Assembly (NCBI GenBank): GCA_036924285.1 | Contig: JAYKYS010000005.1 | Span: 9,238,001-9,302,000, forward strand | Source: Asterella californica | Taxonomy: Eukaryota > Streptophyta > Marchantiopsida > Marchantiales > Aytoniaceae | Length of the DNA stretch: 64,000 bases | Direction: 5' to 3' | Part shown: positions 1 to 11,575 of the stretch, one piece after another | How the letters are laid out: every line of letters starts with the position of its first letter | Numbering within the stretch: position 1 is the stretch's first letter | Program-made: the position numbers and the translations under genes | Notes under the pieces: model-generated | Databases searched by the model: none | What the model was told of the DNA's origin: nothing | Seen by the model: the letters and a program-made list of their open reading frames with translations, nothing else

Positions 1-573
1 TCAAGAAGGACACTTCTCATGCACAATTGAGAGCGAATTCAAGGAACCCACCACCCAAAAGACACGAATTAAGCTTCTGCACTCAAATCAGCAATCTATT
101 TCTCGAGACGATGTCACATTGACATTGGGAAGCTCACTCTCTCTACTTCATGCGCCTACTCCTCGACACACCAGTCTAGACAACAGAACTGCACGATGAT
201 GCCGTTCCCTGTTCCTAAACTGTCCACTACATCTATCTACATCCTCGGACCACTGCTGGTAACAAGCATGCAGACCCCTCTTGTATAATCCTCGACTATT
301 CGTATGTCCCTAACATCGGGTGTAGTGTGTGTCACTAACGAACTAGATTTCCTACTCTTCAATTCTACTTATGCATCCACCACAAGAGAACAGAAGGAAC
401 CACCACCAGGGAGAGAAAAGTTGCCCCTCACATGCAAACGGTTTCCCTTTCCTGTTCTTGCGGTTCTTACTCTGCCACATGGCTGCCTAACTAATTTTAC
501 ACTGAAAACTGCCACCCTTAAGATAGCATGTTCGGTGCCTACTAAATCTGGAATTGTCAACTTCGGTTACTAT
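1..573. other. Unassigned flank downstream of E
   Basis: No gene is supported here. The short ORFs have no recognisable domain and overlap on both strands. By position it would be the 3' flank of gene E, whose stop codon complement lies at 574-576. No LTR terminus or transposase is visible. Confidence 0.4.
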
Positions 574-671
574 CTACTCTGATTGCTCGGTGGTAATCTC
601 TACCTGATCTGTCCCTATCCGAGCTTCTGCTTCGGAAGACGGAAGCGTCTTCTGGGAAGCTGGGTCGAGCG
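574..671 (-). pseudogene. C-terminal end of gene E, cut off by RLG-A
   Basis: On the minus strand this stretch reads as an open tail ending in TAG at 576-574. If RLG-A is removed and one copy of the shared GCG at its edges is kept, this tail joins in frame to the E segment that resumes at 9184: the codons for EEAP run on into LDPASQK. It contains GAAGAC and GTCTTC, the hexamers that are dense throughout E. The function is unknown. The in-frame junction is direct evidence that both pieces were one ORF before the insertion. Confidence 0.6.
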
Positions 672-1953
672 TGTCGGAGTGTAATCCGTCTACCTAGGAA
701 AGCGCCGGGCTTCTGGCTGTGGTTGTTCACTCAAGAGGTTGGCTTTCAGGTCACAATAGGGCTATAAACACTCACACAAATGTGTAAGATCTAGTAATAT
801 ACCCAGAAGGCGAAATTCAGGTCTAGCTGGCAGTAATAGGATTCGGCGGTGAACTTTGACACTCACGGAGAGGAAAACTATGAAGGTTTAGACCTCTAAA
901 CTTCCCCTACATGCAAATGAGGTACTACTGAACTCACAGATGAAATTTCAGCCTGAGATCAAATTCTGACACGGAGATATGAACAGAAAAGTTTTGAGCA
1001 AGAAAACTACGGCAATTTCTGGTACCTAGCTGGCTATTTCAACCTATAACAGGAGTTTGGCTCGATCAATTTCGAAGTTTCTTACAGGATTTGCAGTCTA
1101 CAGGGTGCTGAACATCCCTGTGAAGTTGGGACTCCTGAATGTACACAGAACTGTAGATCTCTTCCTCTGAAGTCGCTGCTATAGATTAAGAGCTTTTCAG
1201 ACCCCCTCAGCTTCAGCGGCCGCCCTGAATTACTCAGTTGCTCAATCGATATGAAACTTTTTGTGAAATCGTAGCCCTGCTGGCGGAGAACACAACCTCG
1301 AAGTTTTGAAGCAATTTCCTCAAATCTGCTGCGAGTGACACTGAAAACCCTAAATTCAACCAAAATGATTCAATTCTAGCACAATCCGAACTTCAATTGC
1401 TCATAACTCCGTCTTTATTGACTCAAATCGATCGAAATTTTCACTGGAAGTGCTTGGCATGACGAGACCTCTCTCCCTGTGCTCTCAGATTTCGAAGATC
1501 CCCTCACCAAATGCTCGAACTCCACTCTAGAGCTCTGTTTCTAAATTTAGAGTTTAACAAAAGACAAAAACGGACCAATGGGAGTTCATAGCTCCACTTG
1601 GTTGTCCTTTAGTACCCTAAACCACGTGGCAACTTAGTTTTACTCATAGGCTACCACGTCAAGCCCCTAGAGTGCCAACGTAAAACTTAAATTACTTAAA
1701 ATGACACGCAGCCCTGAAAAATAACTTAAATCAGCTAGAAAGCGTGCATGGGCGACACGCAAATACAACCCATGAGCTTAAGCCCTATCAACATGGTAAT
1801 CAACCTACTAAGACTCAAAATAGTGTTAACACCGTATGCAAAGGTGTCAAACATATACATAAACGACTAGAAGTAATAAGAGCTAACTTCTAGAACTTCT
1901 AAACTCAAGCGTCGGAGTAGAAATATAACATGTAGCCGCCAAGTAGCGCGACA
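672..1953 (-). repeat. 3' LTR of RLG-A
   Basis: The sequence runs from TGTCGGAG to GCGCGACA on the + strand, giving TG...CA ends on either strand. It is near-identical to 7904-9183. Its inner end is followed directly by the polypurine tract. About half of it is related to the RLG-D LTR (for example the stretch around gctaccacgtc), marking A and D as sister subfamilies. Confidence 0.93.
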
Positions 1954-1970
1954 TCCACCCCCTCTGAACC
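1954..1970 (-). promoter_or_regulatory. Polypurine tract of RLG-A
   Basis: On the minus strand the sequence ggttcagagggggtgga ends exactly at the TG that opens the 3' LTR. This is the expected site for priming plus-strand DNA synthesis, and it matches the tracts of RLG-D and RLG-C in the same position. Confidence 0.85.
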
Positions 1971-1999
1971 TGCACATCCTCCGGTATGTGCCATCCAGA

Positions 2000-3324
2000 T
2001 CAAGACTCTTCAGCTTCGGCTTCAAACTCATCTTCAACCTGCATTGAGTCTTCAGCTTCATCCTCTGTAAACTCTGCAACGTTCCGGTCCTCCCCTCTCC
2101 TTCTAAAGAGCTTGATTCTCTTTCCTGCGACTGGTATCTTGAGCACGGCACCATCTAACTCTCTCAAGGAGTATGTGGCATTATCATAAACTTCTAACAC
2201 CACATAAGGTCCAAATCATCTCTTGGAGAACTTTCTGATAGTGCTATGCTGATTATCAAGACTACTATCATAGACTAACACCCAATCACCTTCTTTAACT
2301 GGTTTGGGTCGTAATCTATGCGTTCTATCAAATCTGCCTTTGTTTCTCTCTCTAGCAGTCTTCAACCTTTCCACAGCTTTGGCAACATCCTCAGGTCTCC
2401 GTTCTAACTGTTGGATCCTTAATGCAAGAAGATCCTCCGTACTTCTACCATCTTCCCATGGCAAAACATTCCAAGTAGGCACAACCTCCTCAATCGGCAT
2501 CACAGGTTTTTGCCCTAGTATCAACTCTGCTGGCATGTAACCTGTAACGGTACTATGAGTTGTACGGTCTGCCCATAAAGCAAACGGTAGCAGTCTAGGC
2601 CATTCACGGATCTTACCCTTGCAAGCTTTTACCAAAGCTTTGATGATTGACGGATGACCTCTTTCGCTCTTGTCATTCCCTTCAGGATTGTAAGCAGTGG
2701 TTAACGCCAACTTGATTCCCAATCGCTTGAAGAACTCAACTGCTTCTTGTGAATCTAGCTCACCTCTATCTGCAATGATCTTTCCCACACACCCATATCT
2801 ACAAATAACATCTTCAAGTAGAAAGCGGCAGACACTAGCAGTGGTCTTCGTCCTCAAGGCACGGCCTTCAACTTGGTTAGATAGATCTTCTCTAGCCAAG
2901 ACTAGATACGTCATTTGTCCAAGCCCAAATGGCATAGTTACCAGATCCACTACCCATTTGTAATGAATGGCTAAAGGATAAGTAGGATGCAATCCATCAC
3001 GATGACGTACGTTGGAATACATCTGGCAAGGTATACAGGATGAAACAAACTGTACTACATCCTTATACATACCCTTCCACCAATACTTCTCCTTCATCTT
3101 GGCAAATGTAGCCCAAACTCCTCTATGACCGGCCCATAGACTCTCATGAAACTCCTTGATCAGCTGCTGCTGCAATTCCAAGTCACATACCACCCGTTGC
3201 GGTATACCTCCTTGTAGCTTAGGACGCTTCTATAGATGTCCTCCATGTAAAAAGTAACCATAAGCTATTCTACGGATCCTCTTGAAATCTGCATCAGACC
3301 AGCCTTCTTGCCTTTCCAGTGAAC
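2000..3324 (-). pseudogene. Integrase of RLG-A, broken
   Basis: The minus-strand reading carries the HHCC zinc-binding motif (EFHESLWAGHRG, then CIPC), the catalytic core with D (VVDLVTMP), D (IIADRGELD) and E (NPEGNDKSERGHPS), and a C-terminal GPY/F module (FGPYVV) followed by an acidic tail ending EFEAEAEES. No chromodomain is present. Three lesions separate it from RT-RNase H or split it: the frameshift near 3360, TAG at 3232-3230 and TGA at 2218-2216. Both of these stops replace tryptophan codons that RLG-D or other copies keep. Confidence 0.9.
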
Positions 3325-5501
3325 TCAAATAGCGTCCAAGATCCAACCACTCGCCATCATACATACAAACTCCAACGAGGCTGCAAAACAGCTTCTATCT
3401 CTTCTAGCAAGAGCACTAGAATAGAACTCGGTTCCCACATCCTCCTGATCATCTATCATTTCTTTCTCATCGTAATACATAGCCCTTGATAACATATCTG
3501 CCACAAGATTGTCCTTTCCTGCAATATGTCTAAACTCTGGGTTCAAGGACTTGATATATGCTATCCACCTCAACATAGCAATATCTGGAGTTGTACAGCT
3601 AATGATCATTCCTAAGAGAGGTAAACAATCTGTCTCCACAACCACAGGTGCTCCTATCAAGTATTCCTTGTCACTCTTCATCGCAGTAACTACTCCCCAT
3701 AGTTTTCTCTTGACCTGAGGGTAGTCTCTCTGCCGTGAACTTAATACCTTAGCACCAAAACGCACCACATATCTATTCCCATCCTCATCGTCTTGCCCTA
3801 CAGCCCATCCAATGCCAATAGGACTAGTATCAACAGTAAGGATAACAGGTCTGCCCAACTCATATGTTACCTTCCGTAGAGTTGGTGGTGAAGACAACAG
3901 ATCCTTCAACTTCTTCATAGACTCGCTTTGCTCCTCTTGCCACTGAAATCTCTGCCCCTTCCTCAGCAACTTGTACAACGGATCTGCTACATGTGCAAAG
4001 TGTGGAATCCATATATGATAAAACACACATGCACCTAGAAACCTTCTCACCTCAGTAACCGATCCACATGTCTCCTTCATCCTTCGGATGGCATCAACCT
4101 TGTTTGGACAAGGTTTCCGACCATAAGATCCACACAGATGTCCCACTATTAACACCTCCTGCTCTCCAAATACAGACTTTGCTCCTGATAAAGTCAAATG
4201 AACCTCCTCCAGTCGACTCAGTATCTTATCACAATCAGCTATGTGATCTGCAACAAACTTACGGCACCCCCTCTGATCCTTTACCTCATTCTTCTCCTCC
4301 TCAGCACACCCTTTGATCGGCACATCATCAAGGAATGGCATAGTTTTTTCAGGAATGAAATCCCTCAAAACTTTATTCATGCCATTCATCATATGTGCTA
4401 CAGAATTCGTAGCACCTTGTGGCAAGGTGCACATCCTTAGTAACCCCAAAGGTGTCCTCATTGTAGTCAAGTCTCTACTCTCAGAGGATAACTGAAACTG
4501 ATCATAACCTGAATATAAGTCTCCCATTGAATAGATAGCACGACCAGCAAAAGCCTCTGCAAATTCGTCTACAATAGGTCCTATACCCATATTCCTGATA
4601 GTCACCTTGTTAACTGGCTGCATATCTTGGATAAATCTCAAAGCTCCACTCTTCTTCGGAACAGTAAACCATCTGCTAGAGTAGGGAGCTATAGATGGTT
4701 CCAAGATACCCATCCTAATCCTCTCATTGAGCAAGTCTATCAGCTTTGGTAGATGAGCTCTAGGTACAGGGATAGGACGTAGATTCCAAGGCACATGCGG
4801 TATAGTAAAGATTACCATAGGTGCAACTACACTTGGATCTACACATCCTACTTCATGTGACTCAAACGCAAACGTCTTACCATGCCTAGATAGCATCTCC
4901 CTGAAGCTCTTCTTCTCTTGCTCAGTAAGAAATCCATCGCCTCCAATCCTCAGCTCCTTTAGTGTTGTTTCTGTGAACTGATGCCCAATTCTTCTCGGTC
5001 CTCTGAGCGTCGGTTCTCGTGCAGCTTGCTCCATCTTCTGATTGTAATCGAGTGGTAAAGACAAAGCCACTGGTTTGACTTTCTTTGCCACTGACTTGTA
5101 CTTGGTCTCCACATACATCTCTTGTCGATCTATAAACTTATCAATTACATCATAAAGCTCCTTGGAGCTCACTCTCACCACTCTATCTACATCATCTATA
5201 GAACTTTCTACTATAGATTTCAACTCCCCTATAGTATCTACCAAATACTGCTCTTCAAACACTCCAGATATGTATTCATCTCCGGCTAACTCTCCACTAT
5301 CCCTCAAAGACTGTTGTACATACTTCACATGTTGCCTCTCAAACCTCTTTAGATTCTCAACCTTCCTATAACACACTGATCCATATGACGTCAATCCTAA
5401 GAAGCTAGTGGATAAAGCTTCCTGCTCTACTGGATCAGGCGAGAATCCTAGCTCTACTGTACCGTTGAAGTCTCGCTCTTCAATGGTACTCTGCCAAAAC
5501 C
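3325..5501 (-). pseudogene. Pol (reverse transcriptase and RNase H) of RLG-A
   Basis: The frame is open on the minus strand from the slippery site at 5502-5496 without needing its own ATG. The only available early start in the long ORF is a TTG, which fits synthesis as a Gag-Pol fusion. The RT palm shows FIQDMQPVNK, LYSGYDQFQL, LPQGATNS and the FLDD active site. The RNase H shows VDTSPIGIGWAVGQDD, ETDCLP and the HIAGKDNLVADMLSRA end. The frame breaks near 3360 just before integrase. RT and RNase H themselves appear uninterrupted. Confidence 0.9.
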
Positions 5502-5502
5502 T
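5439..5502 (-). promoter_or_regulatory. -1 frameshift signal of RLG-A with pseudoknot
   Basis: Read on the minus strand: AGGTTTT at 5502-5496 in codon phase A-GGT-TTT; spacer GGCAGA; stem 1 GTACCATTGAAG (5489-5478) pairing with CTTCAACGGTAC (5470-5459), 11 of 12 pairs with one A/C mismatch; loop AGCGAGA; stem 2 GCGAGA (5476-5471) pairing with TCTCGC (5444-5439). The gag frame stops at TAG 5456-5454, and pol is open in the -1 frame from the heptamer onward. The heptamer is imperfect (A for G in position 1). The fold is inferred from base complementarity; no energy was computed. Confidence 0.75.
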
Positions 5503-7826
5503 CTAGACTCTCTAAACTCCTGAGTAATCTTAGGCAGTGGACGGTCTCTCAAGCTATCACGATTCCTCTCATGTTCTGCAGCAACGGTCAAAAACTGAAC
5601 AGCTCTTTTGCCGTCTCTACTACATATCCTAGCATAGGCTGAACCATCATCCATAACTCATGTCTCCATTCTAACAGCAGTAATGTAAGGCTGTCCTAGA
5701 ATGATAGGATAGGTTGACATGTCTTGCACAAAGAAATTCTGAACATCACTAATGTCACCCACAGTTACCTTGATGTTGGGGCAAGCACCATAGAGTTCTC
5801 CTCGCTGGTTGTTGGCAGCACGGATAAGCCATCCATGGTCGGTGTCTATAGGCCACCTCCCACGCTTGTACAGCTCCTTAGACATCAGATTAATCTCTGA
5901 GCCATGATCAATCAATGCCACCACAAGTTCCTCTAGATCTCCCAGCTTCACTAAGGTCTTTGTGGTTGCTCTCGCCCAATGGTTGTGAGAATAATGGCTC
6001 TTCTGCGATGCTTCCACCTCATCTTCAAACCTCACGTGCTGATCTGATCTTCCCTCTGATACTTGAGAGCAGTAACCAGCAATCTCATCTTCCTCATCCT
6101 CCGACAGTTTGGTCCCTAGAGCGTTAAGCGTAATTGCTTCACCCAAAATCTGACGTTTCCTCTTGATGATATCTATGATAACCTCATGGAACTCACGCTT
6201 TGCAATCCCAAGAATCTCACCCAAAGTAAACTCAACTTTCCCATTCAAGATACGGTTCTCTAACACCTGCTTCAAGTCTGTAGCAATCTCAATGTCAGAC
6301 TGAAGTTTGTATGCAGGCATCTTACCCTTCTCCTTGCTTCTCTCCTTCTCCTTTGGTGTTGTAGATGGTAGATCCTCCATAGTCTCCTCCCGAGTAGGTG
6401 TTGTCTCCTGCCTTGCATATGGTCTAGTCCTTTCACTCCTTGTAGCAGGTCGTTTGGCTGTAGAAGCCTCACCTGCATCCTCCCTCCTGCGTTTTTCTTC
6501 TAGTAGAACTTCATGCTGACTTCTTGCAACATAAGCATGCACTGACATAGTATCCACAGGGTCATTCCATCCTGTAGTTTCTCTAATTGAGTTGCCAACC
6601 CTTCGTAGCACATCCTTGTCTAGCTCTGTTCTAGCTACGGACCGCACTACATCTGACCACAACCTAGTAGTCCCTTTCTCTCTCTCCATTTCCACTTTCA
6701 CTCCGCACGTAGCAGCATTCACAAGAGAAACAGCATGTGATGCTGATATATCATTCACAAGTCTCTTCATACCACCCTTGCCAAAGTTGGTTCCCAGCAT
6801 CATCCCAGTCTCTCTCAAATGGATCTTACCATCTTTGAAGAAGATAAGATCCTTCCTCAATGCATCTGAAAACTCTCCACAGTCTCTCCTTACATGGTCT
6901 AGGCTATCACACCATATACAACGATGAACAAAGCCTTCTCTCATCTGAGGTCTCTGCATAGCAGGTTGTACATTCTGCTCCTTCTCTTCTAACCTAGTGA
7001 GCTTAAGCTTAAGCTCCTTCATGCCCTTAATCAACTCATCAAGCGGTGAGTCTTCCTCTCTAGCAATTACCAAAGCGGGCTTAGTAGGCAACTGCTTGAC
7101 AGGAATTATCAGAGGTGCTGCTTCACTTACCACCACCTTGTCCCTTCTTCTCTGTCTCTTGGTCAGCAAAGAAACAGCCTCTTCAACCTCCTTCCAGTCA
7201 GTCTTCAATCCTCTCTCCTCACTCTTGTCTTCCAGCAATAGCTCAAGCTTCTCCTGAATAGTCTCGTCCGCTGCTTGTAGGAAAAGCTCGGTCTTCTCCA
7301 CCTCTAGTGTAAGCTTCTCTGTCCTAGAAAGCTGAGCATACTGACGATCAAACTCCCTTAACAGCTCATTTACAGACAAACCTTTGTTAGGCTTCACCAC
7401 CCACTCCAAGAACGTTCTCTTGGTCACCCTCTCTGAATCTTCAGTGTAGTACTTCTCCTTCAAAGCTCGCATAAAGCTCTCCCAACTCTGTCCTTGCTGC
7501 TGCTTGAGCTCCTTCACACGCCCACAAATCTCAGGCACAACAGCAAGTTCAAAGTTCTCCACCATCTCCTTCTCAGGTACCTTGTTCACCTCCATCTCCC
7601 TAGCATAGTATCGCACGTACTTGGAAATATCTGTCCCCTTGAACTGGTCCATCTGATGCACCACAGATTGCAACGCCTTGGTTGCTAATACCTCCTTCCT
7701 CTCTGTGCTCTGCTGCTGCTGCATAAACATGGAAAAAGCTTGGAACATCTTCATCGTAGCAGCATCCAACTGAACAAGTTGCTGAGCATCAGCAGCAGCT
7801 CCACTTGATGACCCTTGGTTGGCCAT
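5454..7826 (-). pseudogene. Gag-protease of RLG-A, with an internal TGA
   Basis: The ATG is at 7826 (MANQGSSSG). The capsid-like region carries a QQQQ segment and coiled-coil-prone helices. A CCHC zinc knuckle reads CIWCDSLDHVRRDC (C-x2-C-x4-H-x4-C). The protease has D-H-G-S (ALIDHGSEINLMS) followed by the conserved ILGQPY. The frame is stopped by TGA just after AVRMET, where RLG-D reads METKV. Past it the same frame continues (MDDGSAYARI) to the TAG at 5456-5454 within the frameshift signal. Without that TGA, Gag-PR would have about the same C-terminus as RLG-D. Confidence 0.9.
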
Positions 7827-7876
7827 GATATCTGATCCTGTAACACTCTCAAGAAAACTCCCACCCTAGGTATTTC

Positions 7877-7892
7877 ACGTCGAGTTCACCAA
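7877..7892 (-). promoter_or_regulatory. Primer-binding site of RLG-A
   Basis: On the minus strand TGGTGAACTCGACGTG lies 11 nt inside the 5' LTR. RLG-C has the same sequence at 36482-36496. I could not match it with confidence to a particular tRNA 3' end. Confidence 0.65.
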
Positions 7893-7903
7893 AAAGAGAG
7901 TAT

Positions 7904-9183
7904 GTCGGAGTGTAATCCGTCTACCTAGGAAAGCGCCGGGCTTCTGGCTGTGGTTGTTCACTCAAGAGGTTGGCTTTCAGGTCACAATAGGGCTATAAAC
8001 ACTCACACAGATGTGTAAGATCTAGTAATATACCCAGAAGGCGAAATTCAGGTCTAGCTGGCAGTAATAGGATTCGGCGGTGAACTTTGACACTCACGGA
8101 GAGGAAAACTATGAAGGTTTAGATCTCTAAACTTCCCCTACATGCAAATGAGGTACTACTGAACTCACAGACGAAATTTCAGCCTGAGATCAAATTCTGA
8201 CACGGAGATATGAACAGAAAAGTTTTGAGCAAGAAAACTACGGCAATTTCTGGTACCTAGCTGGCTATTTCAACCTATAACAGGAGTTTGGCTCGATCAA
8301 TTTCGAAGTTTCTTACAGGATTTGCAGTCTACAGGGTGCTGAACATCCCTGTGAAGTTGGGACTCCTGAATGTACACAGAACTGTAGATCTCTTCCTCTG
8401 AAGTCGCTGCTATAGATTAAGAGCTTTTCAGACCCCCTCAGCTTCAGCGGCCGCCCTGAATTACTCAGTTGCTCAATCGATATGAAACTTTTTGTGAAAT
8501 CGTAGCCCTGCTGGCGGAGAACACAACCTCGAAGTTTTGAAGCAATTTCCTCAAATCTGCTGCGAGTGACACTGAAAACCCTAAATTCAACCAAAATGAT
8601 TCAATTCTAGCACAATCCGAACTTCAATTGCTCATAACTCCGTCTTTATTGACTCAAATCGATCGAAATTTTCACTGGAAGTGCTTGGCATGACGAGACC
8701 TCTCTCCCTGTGCTCTCAGATTTCGAAGATCCCCTCACCAAATGCTCGAACTCCACTCTAGAGCTCTGTTTCTAAATTTAGAGTTTAACAAAAGACAAAA
8801 CGGACCAATGGGAGTTCATAGCTCCACTTGGTTGTCCTTTAGTACCCTAAACCACGTGGCAACTTAGTTTTACTCATAGGCTACCACGTCAAGCCTCTAG
8901 AGTGCCAGCGTAAAACTTAAATTACTTAAAATGACACGCAGCCCCGAAAAATAACTTAAATCAGCTAGAAAGCGTGCATGGGCGACACGCAAATACAACC
9001 CATGAGCTTAAGCCCTATCAACATGGTAATCAACCTACTAAGACTCAAAATAGTATTAACACCGTATGCAAAGGTGTCAAACATATACATAAACGACTAG
9101 AAGTAATAAGAGTTAACTTCTAGAACTACTAAACTCAAGCGTCGGAGTAGAAATATAACATGTAGCCGTCAAGTAGCGCGACT
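7904..9183 (-). repeat. 5' LTR of RLG-A
   Basis: Partner of 672-1953. It carries a conserved ORF-like stretch also present in the other LTR, with no sign of being a gene. Its outer edge reads gcgcgact where the other copy has gcgcgaca, so the terminal base is changed or the edge is eroded. Confidence 0.92.
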
Positions 9184-10238
9184 GCGGTGCTTCCTCGCTC
9201 TTCTGATGTATTGGTGCGGCACTAAGGACCATGACGACCTCATAAGGGTCCGGGGAAGTCGCTTCCTCCACGCGGAATACCTGGGAAGACGGTTCTTCTT
9301 CCTGTCTTCCGGGGCATCTTCCGGTGTCTTCTCGGCTTCCAACGCTGTTACTACTAAGTGGACAGCGAGGTCGAACTCCTCCTTCTCCAATCCGGATCCA
9401 GTCGATGGTGCTGGAGCTTGGGAAGACGCGGTTGCAGGTGACGGAGTCAAGGGAAGACCATAGAGTGTCTTCACTCCCTCTATCTGCCGATCTAAATACC
9501 TGAACATGCTCTCCTTGCACTCGACCAACCTCGCTCTGGACTCCTCGTCCCAGTCTCTAGCCAAGATAAACAACTTCCTACCCCGGTGAAGTTGAACTTC
9601 TTCCGGAGTGCCTCCACCAACTGTGCTAGCATCTCCTGCGCACGAGCTTCCGTTGCTTCTCGCTGCATCTTCTCGGTTGCAACTCGTGCTTCTGCGGCTT
9701 CCCGCTGCGTCTTCCATGTTGTCTTTTCTTTTGCGAGGGCGGTGATCTTCCCCCGCACTTGGAGAACCTCTTGGTCGCACTGCTGTAATCGTGCCTGCAA
9801 CTCCTGGTTGCTCTTCCTCAGTTGGGTCAGCTCCTTGGCAGAAGCAGCTGCTTCCGCCTTGCTCCTCGCTGCGAGCTTCTCCGTGGTGCGGAGACTAGCT
9901 TCTAGCGCTTCTGTCTTCTTCTGGCCTTCTTCCGGCCTTCTTCCTGACGCATCAAGGTGCGCAGACCGAATCCAGGCTGCAAAGGCTTTTCCTGAGCCTT
10001 CGCTCTCTTCTCCAGCAACTCCATAGCTGGTTGGATCTCTGCGTGGAAGAAGGCGCTGAACTCTTCCAATCTTCTTCTTGCGGAAGACAGGTTCATCTCC
10101 ACAATTCGGTTGGAGGTGTCGACCTTGTCTTTCAGAGGCAAGGATGCCTCTTCCACCACAATGGCTTCAACTTTTGCACACGAGAAGAAGCTACTCTTCT
10201 CATCTTCCGAGGTGGAAGATCTGTCCCTATGGTAGAAG
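9184..10238 (-). pseudogene. Gene E, coiled-coil part
   Basis: Minus-strand reading, spread over all three frames and therefore frameshifted. It begins near 10230 with a Ser/Glu-rich stretch (SSTSEDEKSS), then KDKVDTSNRIVEMNLSSARR, a long Glu/Lys/Gln/Ala coiled coil (QARLQQCDQEVLQVRGKITA and on), a short block LFILARDWDEESRARL, and a Pro/Ser-rich tail. It joins in frame to 671-574 if RLG-A is removed. The family is not recognised. Its right edge abuts RLG-B gag at about 10230-10240, mid-domain, so it is a breakpoint and not a natural end. The segment is rich in GAAGAC/GTCTTC. It is likely the C-terminal half of the protein whose N-terminal half is at 35129-35965 (inference). Confidence 0.55.
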
Positions 10239-10239
10239 C

Positions 10240-11530
10240 GAGAGATAATTCCTTCAGTTGTCTCGAATGGAGAAGCTCACACTGAAGAACGACAAAGTGG
10301 AGTTGTTACTACAAGCAGCTAACAATGAGCTACAAAAGGAGTTGGAGCTACTTCTGAAAGATAGGATGGAAGATACTGGACTCACAGCTGATTGGAGAAA
10401 GGTTTCTCAAGCAATGGGTGTACTTGCAAAGTGAGAATATCGAAGAGAAAAGGTGGTGGTAAGGCAAGAAGTGTGGTCAATGTCAATCGTACTACCCCGT
10501 AGGCAGCCAACAATACCTAATGTACAAGTATCTTCTATTTTGTTTCCTATTGTTCTTGTCCCTACAGTTGCACCTCAAAAAGATGTAATAGAGGAATTGG
10601 TAAAAGAGACTTGTAGATTAAGCTAGCAAGGCTAGAGGAGAAAGGGGGAGTACTTGAGAGCAAACTCGCTCCAAAGCAAGGATATGTGCAGAGATGTATT
10701 TGGTGCGATAGCACTGAACATCATCGAAAGGAATGCAGAGACTTTGCTGACGTCTTACGATAAGGAGTGATTTACTGGAAGGAAGGGAAGGTTGCCTTGA
10801 AAGAGACAGTTGAGATCCTCAAAACTAACTTTGGAAGAGGAGGAATGAGGTAAGTTTTAGAGGATTATCTTTCACAACATGCTGAGGTTTCAGTACAAAC
10901 CGCTACCTATGGGATTGAAGTAGTGAAAGATAGAGATAGTACTTCTGAAAAAGAAGTAAAGACGAGTGAAATATGGAGTCATGTTGTGATCATAATGGAG
11001 AAAAGAAAAGCAACAAAGGGTGGATTACTCAAGGTGACCACGACAATCAGAGGTGCTACTGGATGGAGTGATCCAGTAGATACAATGTCTGTACACGCCT
11101 ACTTGGTCAAGAATCAACATGAGACTCTCATGGAGGAGAAGCGTAAGAGAAATGATGCTGGTCCTAGTGAGGAGAGAAGTACTCATAAGAGGTAATTACG
11201 AGGAGAGAAACCTCGGCTAGATACAATACCGGTGCGAGAAGATACCATGGAGGAAGTCTCATCATCTACCACTACTTCGTATCTGGTGATTCTTGGACAA
11301 CCATACATTACGGTTGTAAGAATGGAGACAAAGGTGTTGGATGATGGATCTGCATGTTGGATGTTGGATGATGGATCTGCATATGCTAGGATTAGAAATC
11401 AAGATGGTAAGAGAGCAGTGCAGTTTTTGACCGTACCTCTTAACCATGAGCGCAATCGGGAGAACTTGCGGAGTGGTTCTCTTCCTAGAGTCAATGAAGA
11501 GTTTAAGGATTTTTGCATAAGGCCACTATA
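10240..11530 (+). pseudogene. RLG-B gag, fragment
   Basis: Homology to RLG-A Gag runs from the capsid end (EKLTLKNDKVELLLQAAN) through the zinc knuckle CIWCDSTEHHRKEC to the gag C-terminus ending KDFCIRPL and TAG at 11528-11530. The N-terminal third is absent, and so is the stretch from the KLQSDIE-equivalent through the protease active site. A 24-bp tandem duplication (ttggatgatggatctgcatg unit) repeats the LDDGSA codons near 11338-11385. Stops and frameshifts are numerous. Confidence 0.85.
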
Positions 11531-11575
11531 GAGCAAGGGTATAGTGGTACCAGTACACAAAAGGAGATACTCTCG
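11510..11575 (+). promoter_or_regulatory. Relic of the -1 frameshift signal in RLG-B
   Basis: At the place where RLG-C has TTTTTTC, RLG-B reads tttttgc (11510-11516), then 6 nt, then a perfect 8-bp stem CCACTATA (11523-11530) with TATAGTGG (11540-11547). The downstream partner CTCTCG (11570-11575) survives, but the loop (gagcaaggg) has lost complementarity, so stem 2 is gone. The pol frame in -1 is still open through the stem and resembles the RLG-C protein there (HKATIEQ against HRVTIER). Confidence 0.65.

Larger units (their letters stand above)
672..9183 (-). mobile_element. RLG-A, full-length Ty3/gypsy LTR retrotransposon
   Basis: An 8.5-kb element on the minus strand: 5' LTR 7904-9183, primer-binding site, gag-protease ORF, pol in the -1 frame, polypurine tract and 3' LTR 672-1953. 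The two LTRs align over their whole length with about 11 substitutions and one 1-nt indel by eye, so the insertion is young but older than RLG-D. Damage in the coding region: an in-frame TGA near the gag end, a frameshift near 3360, TAG at 3232-3230 and TGA at 2218-2216. It sits inside E. The flanks share only GCG, so the target duplication is not cleanly resolved; the last base of the 5' LTR edge appears mutated (act instead of aca). Confidence 0.93.

Noticed and set aside
1082..1363. 93-codon ORF repeated identically at 8313-8594
   Set aside because: It lies wholly inside the two LTRs of RLG-A, so its conservation follows from LTR identity. No domain is recognisable, and the equivalent region of the RLG-D LTR is not open in that frame.
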